Assembly: GCA_963575745.1 (NCBI GenBank) | Contig: CAUYUJ010018560.1 | Coordinates: forward strand, 62,001-126,000 | Direction of reading: 5' to 3' | DNA from: Prorocentrum cordatum | Lineage: Eukaryota > Sar > Dinophyceae > Prorocentrales > Prorocentraceae | DNA: 64,000 nt | In this document: positions 1 through 10,715 of the stretch, piece after piece | How the letters are laid out: each line of letters starts with the position of its first letter | Numbering within the stretch: the stretch's first letter is position 1 | Notes under the pieces: generated by a model | Database searches by the model: none | What the model saw: only the letters and a program-made list of their open reading frames with translations | What the model was told of the DNA's origin: nothing | Made by a program: the position numbers and the translations under genes

Positions 1-530
1 GGCGCGCTGGGTCGCTGGGGAAAAGGACAGGACGACGCCGAAATAAAGTGGTCGGGGCGGAGGGGGCAGCGCGCTGGGCTGCTGAGGAGAGGGAGAGGGG
101 GGGCGACGACGACGCCGAAATAAAGTCGTCGGGGCGGAGGGGGCGGTGCGCTGGGGTGCTGGGGAGCGACACATAGCGACACATGTCGACACAACGCCGC
201 CGAAATAAAGTGGTCGGGGCGGAGGGGGCAGCGCGCTGGGCTGCTGAGGAGAGGGAGAAGGGGGGGGGGCGACGACGACGCCGAAATAAAGCCGTCGGGG
301 CGGAGGGGGCGTTGCGCTGGGGTGCTGGGGAGCGACACGTAGCGACGCATGTCGACACATATCGACATATAGAGACACATATCGACACACACATATCGAC
401 GCATAGCGACACACATCGACACATAGCGACGCACACATGGAGACGCATAGCGACACACAGCGACACATATAGCGGCACGTGAGGGGCACAAGGCACACAG
501 CGACACAGATAGCGACACATGAAGGGCACA
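1..530. repeat. GC-rich ~80-bp tandem units, then GACACATAGC-type minisatellite
   Basis: The word GCCGAAATAAAG recurs near 37, 114, 198, 280 and 558, each time followed by a GGTCGGGGCGGAGGGGGC-like tail, so the first 300 bp are tandem units of about 80 bp. From about 320 to 530 the sequence changes to a degenerate short repeat of GACACATAGC and GACACATATC words. The open frame through it is a by-product of the repeat. No gene is seen. Confidence 0.75.
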
Positions 531-610
531 AGGCAGCTGGGGGGGAGCGACGACGACGCCGAAATAAAGTGGTCGGAGCTCTAGACACCCTGTGCAAGAG
601 AATAAAATGA

Positions 611-1500
611 TTATTGGCCCCACATGGCCCCACTTGGAGCTTCACCGAAAGCCCCAACGGCTGTGACCGCATGCGTCCGCGAATGAAAATACAGCGCTTC
701 GTGGCCCCACAGGGAGCTCCACAGAAAGCTCCAGTGGCTGTGACCACATGCGTCCGCGAATGAAAATACAACGCTTCGTGGCCCCATAGGGACCTCCACC
801 GAAGGCCCCAGCGGCTGTGACCACATGCGTCCAGGCCACCTAATACAGCGCTTCGTGGCCCCGTAGGGGGCTCGACCGAAAGCCCTAGCGGCTGTGACCA
901 CAGCGGCCGCGCATGAGAATACAGCGCTTCGTGGCCCCGTAGGAAGCTCCACCGAAGGCCCCAGAGGCTGTGGCCAAATACGTCCGCGCATGAGAATACA
1001 GCGCTTCGTGGCCCCACAAGACATCCACCAAGGGGCCGGAGGCCCCAGATGCTGTGACCACATGCGCGCGCGCACAAAATGCAGCGCTTCATGGCCCCTG
1101 AGGGCACTCCACCGAAAGCCCCTGTGGCTGTGACCACATGCGTCCGCAAGTGAAAATACAGCGCTTCGCGGCCCCATGTGGACCTCCACCGACGGCCCTT
1201 GCGGTTGTGACCACATGCGTCCAGGCCACCTGGTACAGCGCTTCGTGGCCCCACAAGGAGCTCCACCGAAGGACCCAGTGGCTGTGACCACGTGCGTCCG
1301 CGAATGAAAATACAACGCTTCGTGGCCCCATAGGGACCTCCACCGAAGGCCCCAGTGGCTGTGGCCACATGCGTCCGCGCCACCCGGCGCAGCGCTTCGT
1401 GGCCCCATATGGAGCTCAACCGAAAGCCCCAGTGGATGTTACCACATGCGTCCGCGCCATCCAATACAACGCTTCGTGGCTCCATAGGGAGCTCCACTGT
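611..1500. repeat. 77-bp tandem array (about 11 copies)
   Basis: CGCTTCGTGGCCCCA recurs with spacings of 76-77 bp (word ends near 700, 777, 854, 930 and 1007). Each unit also contains GGAGCTCCACCGAA, GGCTGTGACCACATGCGTCC and AATGAAAATACA. Because 77 is not a multiple of 3, the frame rotates between copies, yet a 265-codon frame stays open on the minus strand; I treat that as a repeat effect. The unit core matches the 90-bp array at 44510-45275. Confidence 0.85.
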
Positions 1501-2225
1501 CCGAGCCCCCAGGCGCTCCCATATGCTCCCAGGCACTCGCAAGCACACCTAAGCGCTCCCCAGGGCTCTCGTGCGCTCCCAAGCTCTTGCGTTTCCCAGG
1601 CGCTCCGAAGCGCTCTCAGGCGCCCCACGGCGTTTCCCAAGCGCTCCCAAGGCGCTCCCAGGCGTTCCCAAGCGCTCCCATCCGCCCCCAGGTTCCCCAG
1701 GTGCTCCCATGTGGTCTCGAGCGCTCCCAGGCGCTCCCGAACGCCAGGCGCTCCCAAAGCGTCCCAGGCGCTCTGCAGGCGCTCTCCGAGCGTTCCCAGG
1801 CGCTCCCGGGCGCTCCCGTGTGCTCCCACGTGTTCCGAGGGCGCTCCCAGGCGCTCCCTGTTGCCCAGGCGCTTTCAAACGCTCCCAAACGCTTCCTCGG
1901 CGTGTCCCCGGCGATTCCCCGGCGCACCCTGCGCTCCCAGGCGCTCCCAAGCGCTCCCAGGCGCTCCCAGGGGCCCCAAGCGCTCATGGGCGTCCCAAGC
2001 GCTCACCAGCGTTCTGAAGCGCTCCCAGGCGTTCCCAGGTGCGCCCAGGCGCTCCCCAGGCGCTCCCACGCGCTCCCTCGCTGCAGGCGCATCCCAAGTC
2101 TCCCAAGCGCTTCCCCAGCGCTCCCAGGCGCTCCTCTATCGTCCCAAGCGGTCAAGCCAGGCGTTCCCAAGCGTTTCCAGGCACTTCCCAGGCGCTCTCC
2201 AGGCGCTCCCATAAACGCTCCTGGA
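1500..2225. repeat. Degenerate decamer array AGGCGCTCCC
   Basis: About 70 imperfect copies of a 10-bp word (AGGCGCTCCC, AAGCGCTCCC, AGGCGTTCCC) run without interruption. Because 10 is not a multiple of 3, all frames give similar Arg/Ser/Ala/Pro/Gln-rich translations, and long overlapping frames open on both strands. They are not credible genes. Confidence 0.85.
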
Positions 2226-2430
2226 CGCTTCACCGAAGGCCCCAGCGGTTGTGATCACGTACTCTCCCCCGTCCCATTTCGGTACGCTCCTCACGCGTTT
2301 CGTGGCCTGCCCCCAAGAAACTCCACCGACAGCCTCGCGGCAATGCCTGCACATGCTCCCCCCCGCTCATGCCGGCATACCCCTCACACGTTCCGCGGTC
2401 CTATAAGGAGATACCCCTCCTTCGTCCCAC
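2226..2430 (+). repeat. Diverged units related to the 44.5-kb 90-bp array
   Basis: Two or three units carry CACCGAAGGCCCCAGCGG, CCCATTTCGGTACGCTCCTC and CCTCACACGTTCCGCGG, matching the 90-bp units at 44510-45275 better than the 77-bp units nearby. The sequence just after (ATGGTTGGGTCCTTCGCC at about 2457) also resembles the sequence after the 44.5-kb array (ATGGTCGGATCCTTCGCC at about 45301). The two loci therefore share a flank as well. Confidence 0.65.
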
Positions 2431-2794
2431 CAGCCTTGAGGTACTGATCATTTCACATGGTTGGGTCCTTCGCCAGGATACTCTTGCGCACGCTTTTTGA
2501 TACCCCTATCTTTAAGTGCGTCGATCACACACGGTTTTGGAAGGATTTCGGCACGCCCGCGTGGCGGCGGCGCGCGTGGCCCGCAGTGTATTATTTGATG
2601 CGGATTCGTGCGTTTGGCGAGATGAGAATGCGGGCTCTGGGCGGGATTCATAAGACCATATGGTTTTGAGTCGGCTTCAAAAAATATTCGCGGGCAGAAC
2701 GCCTAAGCCCGACTGGCTTTTGTTGCCGTCCAGAGCTACAGCTAACAAGCAGGAATCAAGAATTTATCTGCTGCACTGCTCGAGCTGGAACTTT
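2431..2794. other. No gene seen
   Basis: Unique-looking sequence without a convincing reading frame, apart from the short flank shared with 45300. Confidence 0.5.
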
Positions 2795-2995
2795 GGGCGA
2801 TGTCACAAGTAAGGCGGAATTCCGAGCCCTACTTTACCCTACTTTGCCGTCGCTGCTTCCGCACTTCCTTCGTGGAGCTATTAGCATGTGTTCCTGTTGC
2901 GGAAATGCCCGCCCTGCTATTCCTCATCTTTGGGGGTGCATTCCCAGCGCCAGTAGCAATCGGGAATCGACAAGAAAACGGCGGATCTGGAGTCA
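2795..2995 (+). repeat. Dispersed repeat family F, copy 1
   Basis: Contains GCCGTCGCTGCTTCCGC, a GCGGAAATGCCCGCCC-like stretch, TTTGGGGTGCATTCCC and a terminal ACGGCGGATC. The same words in the same order occur at 37800-38045 and 59705-59890, and as the reverse complement at 5585-5790. A fragment of the terminal word, AGCACGGCGGATC, is also at about 3668-3680. No open frame is conserved between copies, so this looks like a non-coding dispersed element. Confidence 0.65.
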
Positions 2996-3154
2996 GGGTC
3001 GGGGCCCAAAACGGGGCGAAAATGCCTCGTTGGAAAAAATTGCAACGCCCGGACCCAGGGAAGCTCCCGACATTCACCGACGCGAGTTCTTTACTCCGCG
3101 GCCCCGGGAATCCCGGGCCTTCCCCTTGGCGGGCTCTCCGCCCTGGGCCCGTTT

Positions 3155-3225
3155 CAGGAGGAGGAGGAGGAGGAGGAGGAGGAGGAGGAGGAGGAGGAGG
3201 AGCAGGAGGAGGAGGAGGAGTTGAG
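3155..3225. repeat. (GGA)n microsatellite
   Basis: Nearly pure GGA triplets. Poly-Gly, poly-Glu and poly-Arg frames through it are not genes. Confidence 0.95.
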
Positions 3226-3379
3226 GACCCCGGGTCCGATAAAACGCCCCCCCCACGGCCGACTTCGAAACTCGGGAGCAGTGCCGGGGCTGAAAAGAGG
3301 ATCTCGACCCGAGCAACTCTGAGAAAGACAGCGATCGTGTTGGGAGGGAGGGGCTGGGAAGATACAGAGCACGACTGTT

Positions 3380-3545
3380 AAAACGACGCGAAGATCGGGA
3401 CAAAATCGGATCGGGATAACTCGAAATCTCTGAGAATCGACGGGTTTGGAGGATGTATTGGGCGCCGCGGCCGCTTCAGAGCGTTCCGGAACGCTCTGAG
3501 AGCGCTCCGGAACGCTCTGGAGCGATTTATCCCGATCCTAGTCCT
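3380..3545. repeat. Dispersed palindromic repeat (GAGCGTTCCGGAACGCTC), copy 1
   Basis: Contains the perfect palindrome GAGCGTTCCGGAACGCTC, followed by a second half-palindrome and GCGATTTATCCCGATCCTAG. It is preceded by GGCGCCGCGGCC and a CGAGAATC-like word. The same order of words occurs at 11620-11775. No gene is present. Confidence 0.7.
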
Positions 3546-4021
3546 GTTTTAACTGTGTAGTGGGCACATTCAAGATGAGTGGTGAGACAGATGGTCTGAC
3601 CATTGCCCCCAGCCCCTATCCCCCCAACCCGATACCCGCCGGTTGCAAGAAGCAGGTGGAAACATGAAGCAGCACGGCGGATCAAGCAGATTGTGATTAA
3701 GCCTTCCGAGAGAATAGCAAAAAACATCAGCACAGATCGACGCTTGAAGTAGGAGGGCGCTTGAAATGGACTGGGATCTGGGGATTCAGAAAAACCGGCT
3801 GTCCACTGCGTGCCATTGTCTTTCTCAAGCTCGGCCCTCGAGCGATCGACGGCGATCGGCCGATCGAGCCTTGGCCGCCTCCGCAGGCGCCGCCCCCGTG
3901 GCCTTCGCCGCCTGTGCGCCCGTGGAGCCCGCCATGGTGGCGGCCCCCCGGCCCGCCCCGGGGGCGCCGCTGGCGCCCGCGGGCGCTGCACGAGGAGGTT
4001 GCCGCGCGCCGCTGTCGCCGC
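3546..4021. other. No gene seen
   Basis: GC-rich sequence with a family F tail fragment near 3668-3680. Overlapping frames run into the downstream GTC microsatellite and show no protein-like pattern. Confidence 0.5.
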
Positions 4022-4030
4022 CGCCGTCGT

Positions 4031-4071
<41 letters not shown>

Positions 4072-4086
4072 CGTCGTCGTCGTCGT

Positions 4087-4129
<43 letters not shown>

Positions 4130-4325
4130 TCGTCGGCGTGGCTTCTTATCCGACGAGATCCGGGCATCGTCGCCGTCGTCGTCGCCGTCATCGTCATCGT
4201 CGTCGTCGTCGTTCGTCGGCGTGGCTTCTTATCCGACGAGATCCAGGCATCGTCGCCGTCGTCGTCGCCGTCGTCGTCGTCACCGTTCGTCGGCGTGGCT
4301 TCTTCTCCGACGAGGCTCGGGCATC
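4022..4325. repeat. (GTC)n microsatellite with three interspersed copies of a CGTCGGCGTGGCTTCTT unit
   Basis: Long GTC/TCG runs are interrupted at about 4131, 4214 and 4288 by CGTCGGCGTGGCTTCTT followed by CCGACGAG, each copy partly self-complementary. The 74-83 bp spacing makes this a compound tandem repeat. Confidence 0.85.
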
Positions 4326-4420
4326 TCGATTTTCCAAAAGACGGGCGTGCTCGCCCCGGCTTCGGGCCCCGAGGGCCCTCGCAGATCGGCGCGGCGCAGA
4401 GAGTGCCGCACGAGCTTGGG

Positions 4421-4516
4421 GTCTGGAGCTCCAGTCGTGACTTTCAACGTTGCTGTAGCTTTCTCGCGGTCTGGAGCTCCAGTCGTGACTTTCAGCGTTG
4501 CTGTAGCCTTCTCGCG
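4421..4516 (+). repeat. Two 48-bp direct repeats
   Basis: The unit starting GTCTGGAGCTCCAGTCGTGA occurs at 4421 and again at 4469 with only a few differences. It contains the palindrome TGGAGCTCCA. Confidence 0.9.
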
Positions 4517-5584
4517 TCGCGGGATCTCAGGATCAGGCACACGCTGATATGGATCACAGATCCGCGGGCCCACCGAACTCCAGTCAACAGAGAACCGTGC
4601 GCAGTGGAGACGGAGGAGCAGCGAGAGGAATGCGCGGGGAGGGATGCGATCGAGCTTTTGTTACACATCGAACCGCCAACGCAAACGACTAGAGTAACAG
4701 AAGTGTAGGAATCGCCTGAATTACAGATTGGTCACTCGTTGGAACTATCAGGATCTTACTCTAAGAACGCGACCCTGTTAACAAAGATACGTTCTTGCAG
4801 TGAGATCCTGATACCCCCTGGGGATCTGGCGCGCGGGCGCGAAGGAAATCAATCCCCTCCGAAACAGGAGGCCAGCGCCGCCAGAATCCTGCTCGACGGT
4901 GCGCGCCGATCTCATCACGAAGCGGGACCCGCCGCTGACCCGCGCGCCCGGCAGTCCATGCCCGCGTCTCCTCGACCTCGGTTCCCCGCTCCTCCCATCC
5001 TGCCCGAGAGGAGGGGCGACGAGAAGGGACCGGCCCAGGGCGGAGACGTCCCCCTGGAAGCGGCGGTGCACCGCCGAAAGGGCGGCGAGGGTGGGCCCCC
5101 GATGGCGAGGCGGCACGCTCCCGGGCGGGGCGGTCTGTCGGGCCCCCCTCGGCGATGAGTGGGCGGTGGGGGGTCGATGCGTCCCCCTACTGAGACCCCC
5201 GCCCGGGAGCTGCAAAGGTGGGGTAGGGCCAGAGGGCGGATTGGAAGAAAATTTCTGTGAACGGTTCCTGGAAGAAGAACTTGTAGGCGTTCAGCTGGGT
5301 TCGTTCCCTAACATCACATTGGGGTAACCTCCCATCCACGAAGACCCGAAGCATTCCCCACCGTGGTTTCCGGCCGTAACTCGGGCCTTCAACGACCGTT
5401 CGGGACGCTCTGGTACCCCCACAACGCTCTTAGCGCGGCGCAGCCGCTGATCCCGAGGCACCGCCAAGAGCCGACAAAACGCCCGAAAGCATCGAACCTC
5501 AAACTTCGTGCCTTCCCTGACTCTCGCCCCCCAGCCGCCGACGTGGCCCCTGACTGCCGCCTCCTCCCCCCCATCCCTGAAACC
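4517..5584. other. No gene seen
   Basis: GC-rich, with no convincing coding pattern on either strand. Frames up to about 145 codons overlap on both strands and look like composition artefacts. Confidence 0.45.
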
Positions 5585-5790
5585 GGGTCTGCCGTGCTTG
5601 GGTTGATGTTTCGGTTTCAAGTTGTGTCGGAGATTCACCCCACAAGATGCGCAAAATGAGGGTGGACATTTGACCCTCAGACAAAAGTAGGACGGATATT
5701 GCCGCAGGGGTAAGGCGGAAACAGCGACGGCACAAAATCGGTTCCAAAGGAACTTGAAAAGTAAGGGGGCGGATATCCTTCCACTTGCAA
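5585..5790 (-). repeat. Dispersed repeat family F, copy 2 (reverse)
   Basis: On the minus strand this reads GCCGTCGCTGTTTCCGCC, then a TCCGTCCTACTTTTG stretch, GTGGGGTGAATCTCCGAC, GAAACATCAACCC and AGCACGGCAGACC. This parallels the copy at 37800-38045 word for word. Confidence 0.65.
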
Positions 5791-6030
5791 AATCTCACAG
5801 GAAGCATGGCGGATCCGGACTTCGGGTTCTCTCTGGTTGAGCAGGGACCGACCGTCCCGGCATTCCTAATTATAGGCCTACCACGACATGTTCTTAGAAC
5901 AAAATATTGTGCTAATGACAAGAACAATGCCCTGAGAACATGAAGCCGATGTCTCAAAACAAGACGATATCGGCCAGAAATGCTCTGATATCATGTCGTG
6001 CAAACCACAAAGGGTTACCATATTCTTTTG
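5791..6030. other. No gene; short inverted repeat
   Basis: Moderately A+T-rich. CACGACATG at 5882-5890 is mirrored by CATGTCGTG at 5992-6000, so the 119-bp interval could be a small TIR element. No second copy was found. Confidence 0.4.
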
Positions 6031-6256
6031 GGTGGGTCGGAGGATCGCGATGCATCGGCGATGCATCGGCCATGCACCGGCGATGCATCGGCGATGCATC
6101 GGCCATGCACCGGCGATGCATCGGCGACGTGGGCGATGCATCGGCGACGTCCGCGCGAAGCACGTCGGGCTCCACATCGAGCCGCATCCGCGATGCATCG
6201 GCGATGCGGCGCGGTCCTCCGACCCCACCTGCTCCGACCACGTCTGGGAGGCCTGG
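6031..6256. mobile_element. Foldback element family B, copy 1
   Basis: Left arm GGTGGGTCGGAGGATCGCG and right arm CGCGGTCCTCCGACCCCACC are inverted copies. Between them lies a run of about 18-bp units built from the self-complementary word CGATGCATCG (GGCGATGCATCGGCCATGCA). The right arm continues to GTCTGGGAGGCCTGG, matching the outer arm of the copy at 55480-55656. No transposase is encoded, so this is a MITE-type or introner-type element. Confidence 0.75.
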
Positions 6257-6442
6257 GCTGTGGGCAAGCCAGGGCGCTCCGCCACTGCCGCATCTGGGGG
6301 CCCCGGCCGGCGCGCCTCCGCCTCCGCCTCCGCCTCCGCGCCCCCGGCGGCCGCTGGCGGCGCCGAGCCCCGGGAGGAGGGGCACGGCTCGGCGGCGCCT
6401 CTGTGCGGGCCGCGTGCGGGCGCGCGCTGGGCGAGGGAGCTG

Positions 6443-6447
6443 AATCA

Positions 6448-6529
<82 letters not shown>

Positions 6530-6531
6530 TC
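6443..6531. repeat. (GTC)n/(CGC)n microsatellite
   Basis: GTC triplets with a short CGC interruption. Sequence at 6257-6442 upstream is GC-rich with no recognisable gene. Confidence 0.95.
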
Positions 6532-7762
6532 AGGGTCGGCGGCACCGACCGCAAGGCCTCTCCAATCGGCGATGCATATGCGGGAGCAGGGGCACGGTCG
6601 GACCTGGGCATAAAGATCGAGGTCGGCTCGGGGAGGGTTTATCCTAGTGCTCCTCGTGTCTGTTGGATGCTCTTGTGCATCCTGGGGGGGGTGCACCCTC
6701 GAGTGTCCCTCCGCTTGGCCGGCGGGAGGTCGCGTGCTCTTCAAGAGAGCCCTTCTGTCCTAGGCCTGGCCGTGAGGATTGGCACTGGCGCACTCGCTCG
6801 GAATGGCACGGTCTTGGAGTGCTGGGGCCAGGCCTCGGAGCTCGCGCGTGGGAGCACACGGGAGCTCGAATGCCCGCTCGCAAGCTCGGCAAGACCATCT
6901 CCCGCGCGCGCGGGCAAACCAGGCACGGCCAGACCCAGGACAGAAGAGCATCCCCCGAAGACATGGCATCGCCGATGCGGCACGACCCTCCGATCCCATC
7001 CACTCCGACCCCATCGAGGAGGTCCGGAACCTCGCACCTCGGTCCGACACCATGAGAACCCACACTGTAGGCAAGAGTGACCTCTGGTGCGCGGCTCTCG
7101 GGGAGACGCGCGGGGGGGGGGGGGGGCAAACCCAAGCGCGCAGGCCACTGATCTCGCATGGCGCTCGACGATCGGGGGGCCCCCGTGGGCCCGCTCCGAA
7201 GGCCACTCTGGCGACGGGTCCCCCTTACGAGCAGCAGGGCGACCCCCGGATCATCCGCGACACTTGGACATTTTCGGCCATGCATTTCGGACGCGCCAAA
7301 CTTCGGTCGCGACTGGAGTTTGGAACAGTTTCGGTACCGAGGAGGCGGCGCGTCGGACGTCCGAGCGAAGGCTCCGAAGACATCGACGACTCGCTCGTGT
7401 CAGGGGTTCGCGGTCGGAGGCCGGATGTCTGCTGCGGCCGGCTCGTCGAGAGCCTTTGGCATGAATACGGCCAGATTCGCGCTGTGCCGACTTCAATGTC
7501 TGTTTATGACACCGCGGGGATCGTTGAACCTTGAACGATCGGCCGTTTCCGAAACGTCTGACCGTTCAACATCGGCCGATTCTGGGTCACTGGCGGCGTT
7601 CCACGTTGAACGGGGGGGCGGGGTCGCCGCTGGTCAAAACACGCCGCGAAGCTACCATACACGGTCTATCCACAAAGCCCCCCCCTTCAGTGCACCCTCG
7701 ATGGACTGATTTTCCGCCTCCGCATCATATGCAGGATGAGGGAGAAGGGAGGATGGGGAGGT
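6532..7762. other. No gene; contains a half copy of foldback family B
   Basis: At about 6964-7040 the words GGCATCGCCGATGCGG, ACCCTCCGATCCCATCC and ACTCCGACCCCATC match one arm of family B; the opposite arm is missing. The remaining sequence is GC-rich, with overlapping frames on both strands and no clear coding signal. Confidence 0.5.
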
Positions 7763-7812
7763 CCTCCTCCTCCTCCTCCTCCTCATCCTCCTCCTCCTCC
7801 TCCTCCTCCCTC
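7763..7812. repeat. (CTC)n microsatellite
   Basis: CTC triplets with a single CTCAT interruption. Confidence 0.95.
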
Positions 7813-7948
7813 TCTTACCTCTGGTAGCGTTGGTGGGACATCGGTCGATCCACCCCCTTCCCGGTGCGGGCCCTGGGGCTCCCGGCTCCCTAATTAGGCG
7901 GCGGCGTGCGCCGTGCAGCAACTCGGGGCCCCTCTGCAGCCACACCTC

Positions 7949-8076
7949 GCCGTCGCTCGGACGTCAATTTCCCGTGCATTGTTCGGTTTCGTGCGTGTTT
8001 TTTTTTTTTGCTCGTTGGTCGAGGATGGTCCTCGATGGTTCTCGCCGAGAAAAAATGCACACGTCCGAGCGATGCC
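7949..8076. mobile_element. TIR element family A, copy 1
   Basis: Left end GCCGTCGCTCGGACG and right end CGTCCGAGCGATGCC are inverted copies enclosing about 128 bp. The interior (CCCGTGCATTGTTCGG, TCGAGGATGGTCCTCGATGG, CTCGCCGAGAAAAAATGCAC) aligns with the copies at 30765 and 37196. About 30 bp beyond the right end also resemble the flank of the copy at 17752. Flanking frames on the minus strand are open but short, so an intron role here is unproven. Confidence 0.8.
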
Positions 8077-8489
8077 AGGTCCCTGTCTCTGGCGACCTGG
8101 CTCGGACCAAAAACGGGGGGACCAGTCCGCACATCATGCCGAAGCATCTTCCGTCCGCTTTGTAAACAACTGCAGCAGACCAACGCGCCACTCGGATTGA
8201 CGGGAAGGTTCCATGGAATCCCGAGCCGTCTACGAAGAGGAATCCGTCTTCCTACCAGAGGGGCAACTCCACCCCGCTGTACTTAGCTTCCCACTCTGGC
8301 TGGAGCTCAAGCCTGCGAAAGCGCAGGTCTGGACAACTTCCCCGGAACTTGCTGCCCATCCTGGGTCATTTTTTGACGGTCCTGAGGCCTGGCGAGGGCC
8401 CCATGGGGTCCGAAGACTACCAAAAGCCGTCCGTCGTGATCCTGGCGACGAGGACGGGAACAAACAACGACATACACTAATCGGCCTGA
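8077..8489. other. No gene seen
   Basis: No convincing frame. GACGGTCCTGAGGCCTGGCGAG near 8377 resembles a word near 24839, a possible dispersed repeat fragment. Confidence 0.4.
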
Positions 8490-9075
8490 CCCAAGGAACG
8501 ATAAATAAGGAACGAAGCCCCTTTTTCATCCCAAGGAATAACGCATAAGGAACGATAAATAACAAATGACGCGTAAGGAACTGCAAATAACGCATGGACA
8601 CCTAAGGAACGACCGAGCCCCTTTTGAAAAGTAAGTGTTCCTTATTCAAGCCGCTCACTGTAAACATACAACCTTTCGGAGGTCCGCGCAGATGTCTTGG
8701 ACCGGCGCCCCCCCCCTAATTACCTGGCGGCCTCGTCGCCGATCCGGGAGCTCCACGGCGGAGCTCCGAAAGAGTCTGTGCCTATGCCGCTGGATCTTCT
8801 TCGAGGAGGGGGGCGAGGTCCCCGGCGAGGGGGCAGGAGCCCCGACCCCTCGCCGGAACCCCGTCCCCCTCCCCGAAGAAGATGAAGCGGCATACAGTCG
8901 GGGCGTTGACCTAAGGAACCCTAAATAAGGAACGAGGCCCCTTTTTTCCATAAGTTAAACTTCGATTTTCCGATCGAAAACATAAGGAAAGCCTGAGGCG
9001 AGCTGCGAAACGCTTAAGGAACGCGGAGCCCCTCCCCAACGAAAAGAGTTCCTTCTTCAGGGCCCCGACTGTAGA
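8490..9075. repeat. TAAGGAACGATAAATAAGGAACGA repeat region around a long hairpin
   Basis: TAAGGAACG and AATAAGGAAC words, with GAGCCCCTTTT, occur at least seven times on both sides of a foldback at 8783-8894. Words near 8638 (TTCCTTATT) are inverted relative to those near 8925. At 8657-8705 there is also a half arm of foldback family I. Confidence 0.65.
8783..8894. repeat. 112-bp foldback with ~50-bp arms
   Basis: The left arm begins TATGCCGCTGGATCTTCTTC and the right arm, reverse-complemented, begins TATGCCGCTTCATCTTCTTC. The arms stay complementary for about 50 bp with a loop of roughly 12 bp. A transcript or single strand would form a strong hairpin. Confidence 0.8.
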
Positions 9076-9194
9076 CACGCATTCTAAAAGCTCCGCGCCA
9101 AGGGGGGGGGGAGGGGAGAGCTGGCGTCCTGCGGCTCCCGCGGTGTCGGCGGACGTGGGCCGGCTGGCCAGGCGGCTCTCCGCCGCGGTCGCCG

Positions 9195-9310
9195 CCTGCG
9201 CCTGCGTCGGCGTCGGCGGCGTCGTCGACGTCGGCATCGTCGGCGTCGTGGACGTCGATGTCGTCGACGTCGGCGACGCCGTCGGAGTCAGCAGCAGCAG
9301 CAGCAGACAC
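9195..9310. repeat. GTCGGCGTC/CAGCAG microsatellite
   Basis: Imperfect GTCGTCGACGTCGGC words are followed by a short CAG run near 9292-9306. Confidence 0.85.
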
Positions 9311-9364
9311 AGCAAAAGCAGGAGGCGCAGGAGGAGCGGGAGGAGCAGGGGAATGGCTTCCAAG

Positions 9365-9600
9365 AGGGCCCTGAAGCGCTCCCGAGGGGGCCCCAAGTCG
9401 ACTCGGAGAGGCCCCCAAGATGGCTTCCGATGGCGTCAAACAGGCAAGGAACGCCTGAAGACGGCTAAAATGACCCCCGAGGAGCTCCCAAAGGCTCCGA
9501 AGAGGCCCCAGAATGCCACCAAGAGGCCTCCACGAGGCCCCCATAAAGCTCCCAGGAAGCCCCAAGAGGTTCCTAAGAGGCATTCTTCTTCTACTTATCC
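9365..9600 (-). repeat. Degenerate CCAAGAGGCCCC array (family D)
   Basis: Repeats of CCCCAAGAGG and CCTCCACGAGGCCCCC. The GGCTTCCGATGGCGTCAAAC word near 9422 is the reverse complement of the conserved GTCTGACGCCATCGGAAGC found near 45936, 61714 and 62035. Confidence 0.7.
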
Positions 9601-9806
9601 TCCTCATCCTCTTTCTCCTCCTTCTCCTCCCTTTCCTGATCCTCCCCCAATTGTTCACTGAAGAGTTTCCAGAGCGGCTTGGGGAATACATAGCCCGCTA
9701 GATTGGCCAAGCTCTCGCAATACGTTTGGCCACAGTGGTGCTTCCCGAAAAGGCAGGGGGCGGCGGTGATTCGCCGTAGGGGTCTGTGACCACATAGAAA
9801 ACGCTA

Positions 9807-9958
9807 CACAAACATAACTTTTCGAAGGTCCGCGCGGATTTCTTGGACCAGCGCTGGATCACGCCAGGGGCGGCGCCGAAGGTGCCGCCAGGGGGGGCCC
9901 ATCGCAGACCCAAGAAATCTCGGTGCGGACATCTGAACATGTATGTTTATGCAGTTCT
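9807..9958. mobile_element. Foldback element family I
   Basis: The left arm reads AAACATAACTTTTCGAAGG, TCCGCGCGGATTTCTTGG. The right arm, reverse-complemented, reads AAACATACATGTTCAGATG, TCCGCACC, GATTTCTTGG. The arms are about 50 bp around a GGCGGCGCC-rich centre. Single arms occur at 8657-8705 and, reversed, at 33205-33248. No coding capacity. Confidence 0.7.
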
Positions 9959-10715
9959 TCTTCGATAGAAGACGTGAGATCATCGGCTGCCTCTCTCTCG
10001 AGCCTATTGCTTATTCGCTGCGATAACGGCCGTCACCAGCCCCGCCCACACCTCAGTAACGTCACGTCTCGAACCTATGCCATCTGGGGAATGGCCAGGA
10101 ATAGCGAAGGGCAGCTAATATTAGCATGTTATAGGCAGGGATCTGCCAGGGATGGCTATTCAGGCGCAGCATAGGGGCTTGCTTGGAGTAGCCACGAACA
10201 GCGGACGTAGCTGTGAGCGCCACAGAATAATGCCCGCGGTGCACCACAAACACTGTGTAAACCCCAACGCATGCGTGCAGCACAGCGCCTGTGAACCGTT
10301 GTTTGCGTGCACCAGTGGGGGCAGGAACGAACGAATGAAACTGCCGTCGCCGGGAAGGGCCGGCGTCCCTGCAAGGGAGGCAGGCGCGCCTGTAGCGCGC
10401 TGGCCCTCTGAGAGGACCGGGAACATGCTGCAACATACGCATGGCGATTCAGTGCCTGTGCGGAGTAGGAGGAGACAAGAGAGGCAAAGGGGCGCAGGCG
10501 GTTCACGAATGTGGAAAATATGGTGCGCCTCGTCACCTCCATGAGAATTGCACGTACTCGCTCTCGCAATCAGACCATACTTCTGTGCCTTGCGAAGCAG
10601 ATGCCCACGACTCCCAGTGCTTCTCACGAGCGAACAAAACCAAATCATCCTCCCATCTTGAAAACCGCCCCGGGCGCGAACGGATCGGACACGCGAGTGG
10701 GGGCAGGAGTGAACA
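9959..10715. other. No gene seen
   Basis: Frames on the minus strand reach 215 codons but overlap frames on the plus strand of similar quality. No motif was recognised. Confidence 0.4.

Noticed and set aside
1369-2447. Long overlapping plus and minus frames (up to 286 codons) rich in Arg/Ser/Ala/Pro
   Set aside because: They are produced by the 10-bp AGGCGCTCCC array; all frames on both strands look alike.
6031-6256. CRISPR-like array of regularly spaced palindromic words
   Set aside because: The CGATGCATCG words are contiguous, without unique spacers, and lie inside a eukaryotic foldback element.
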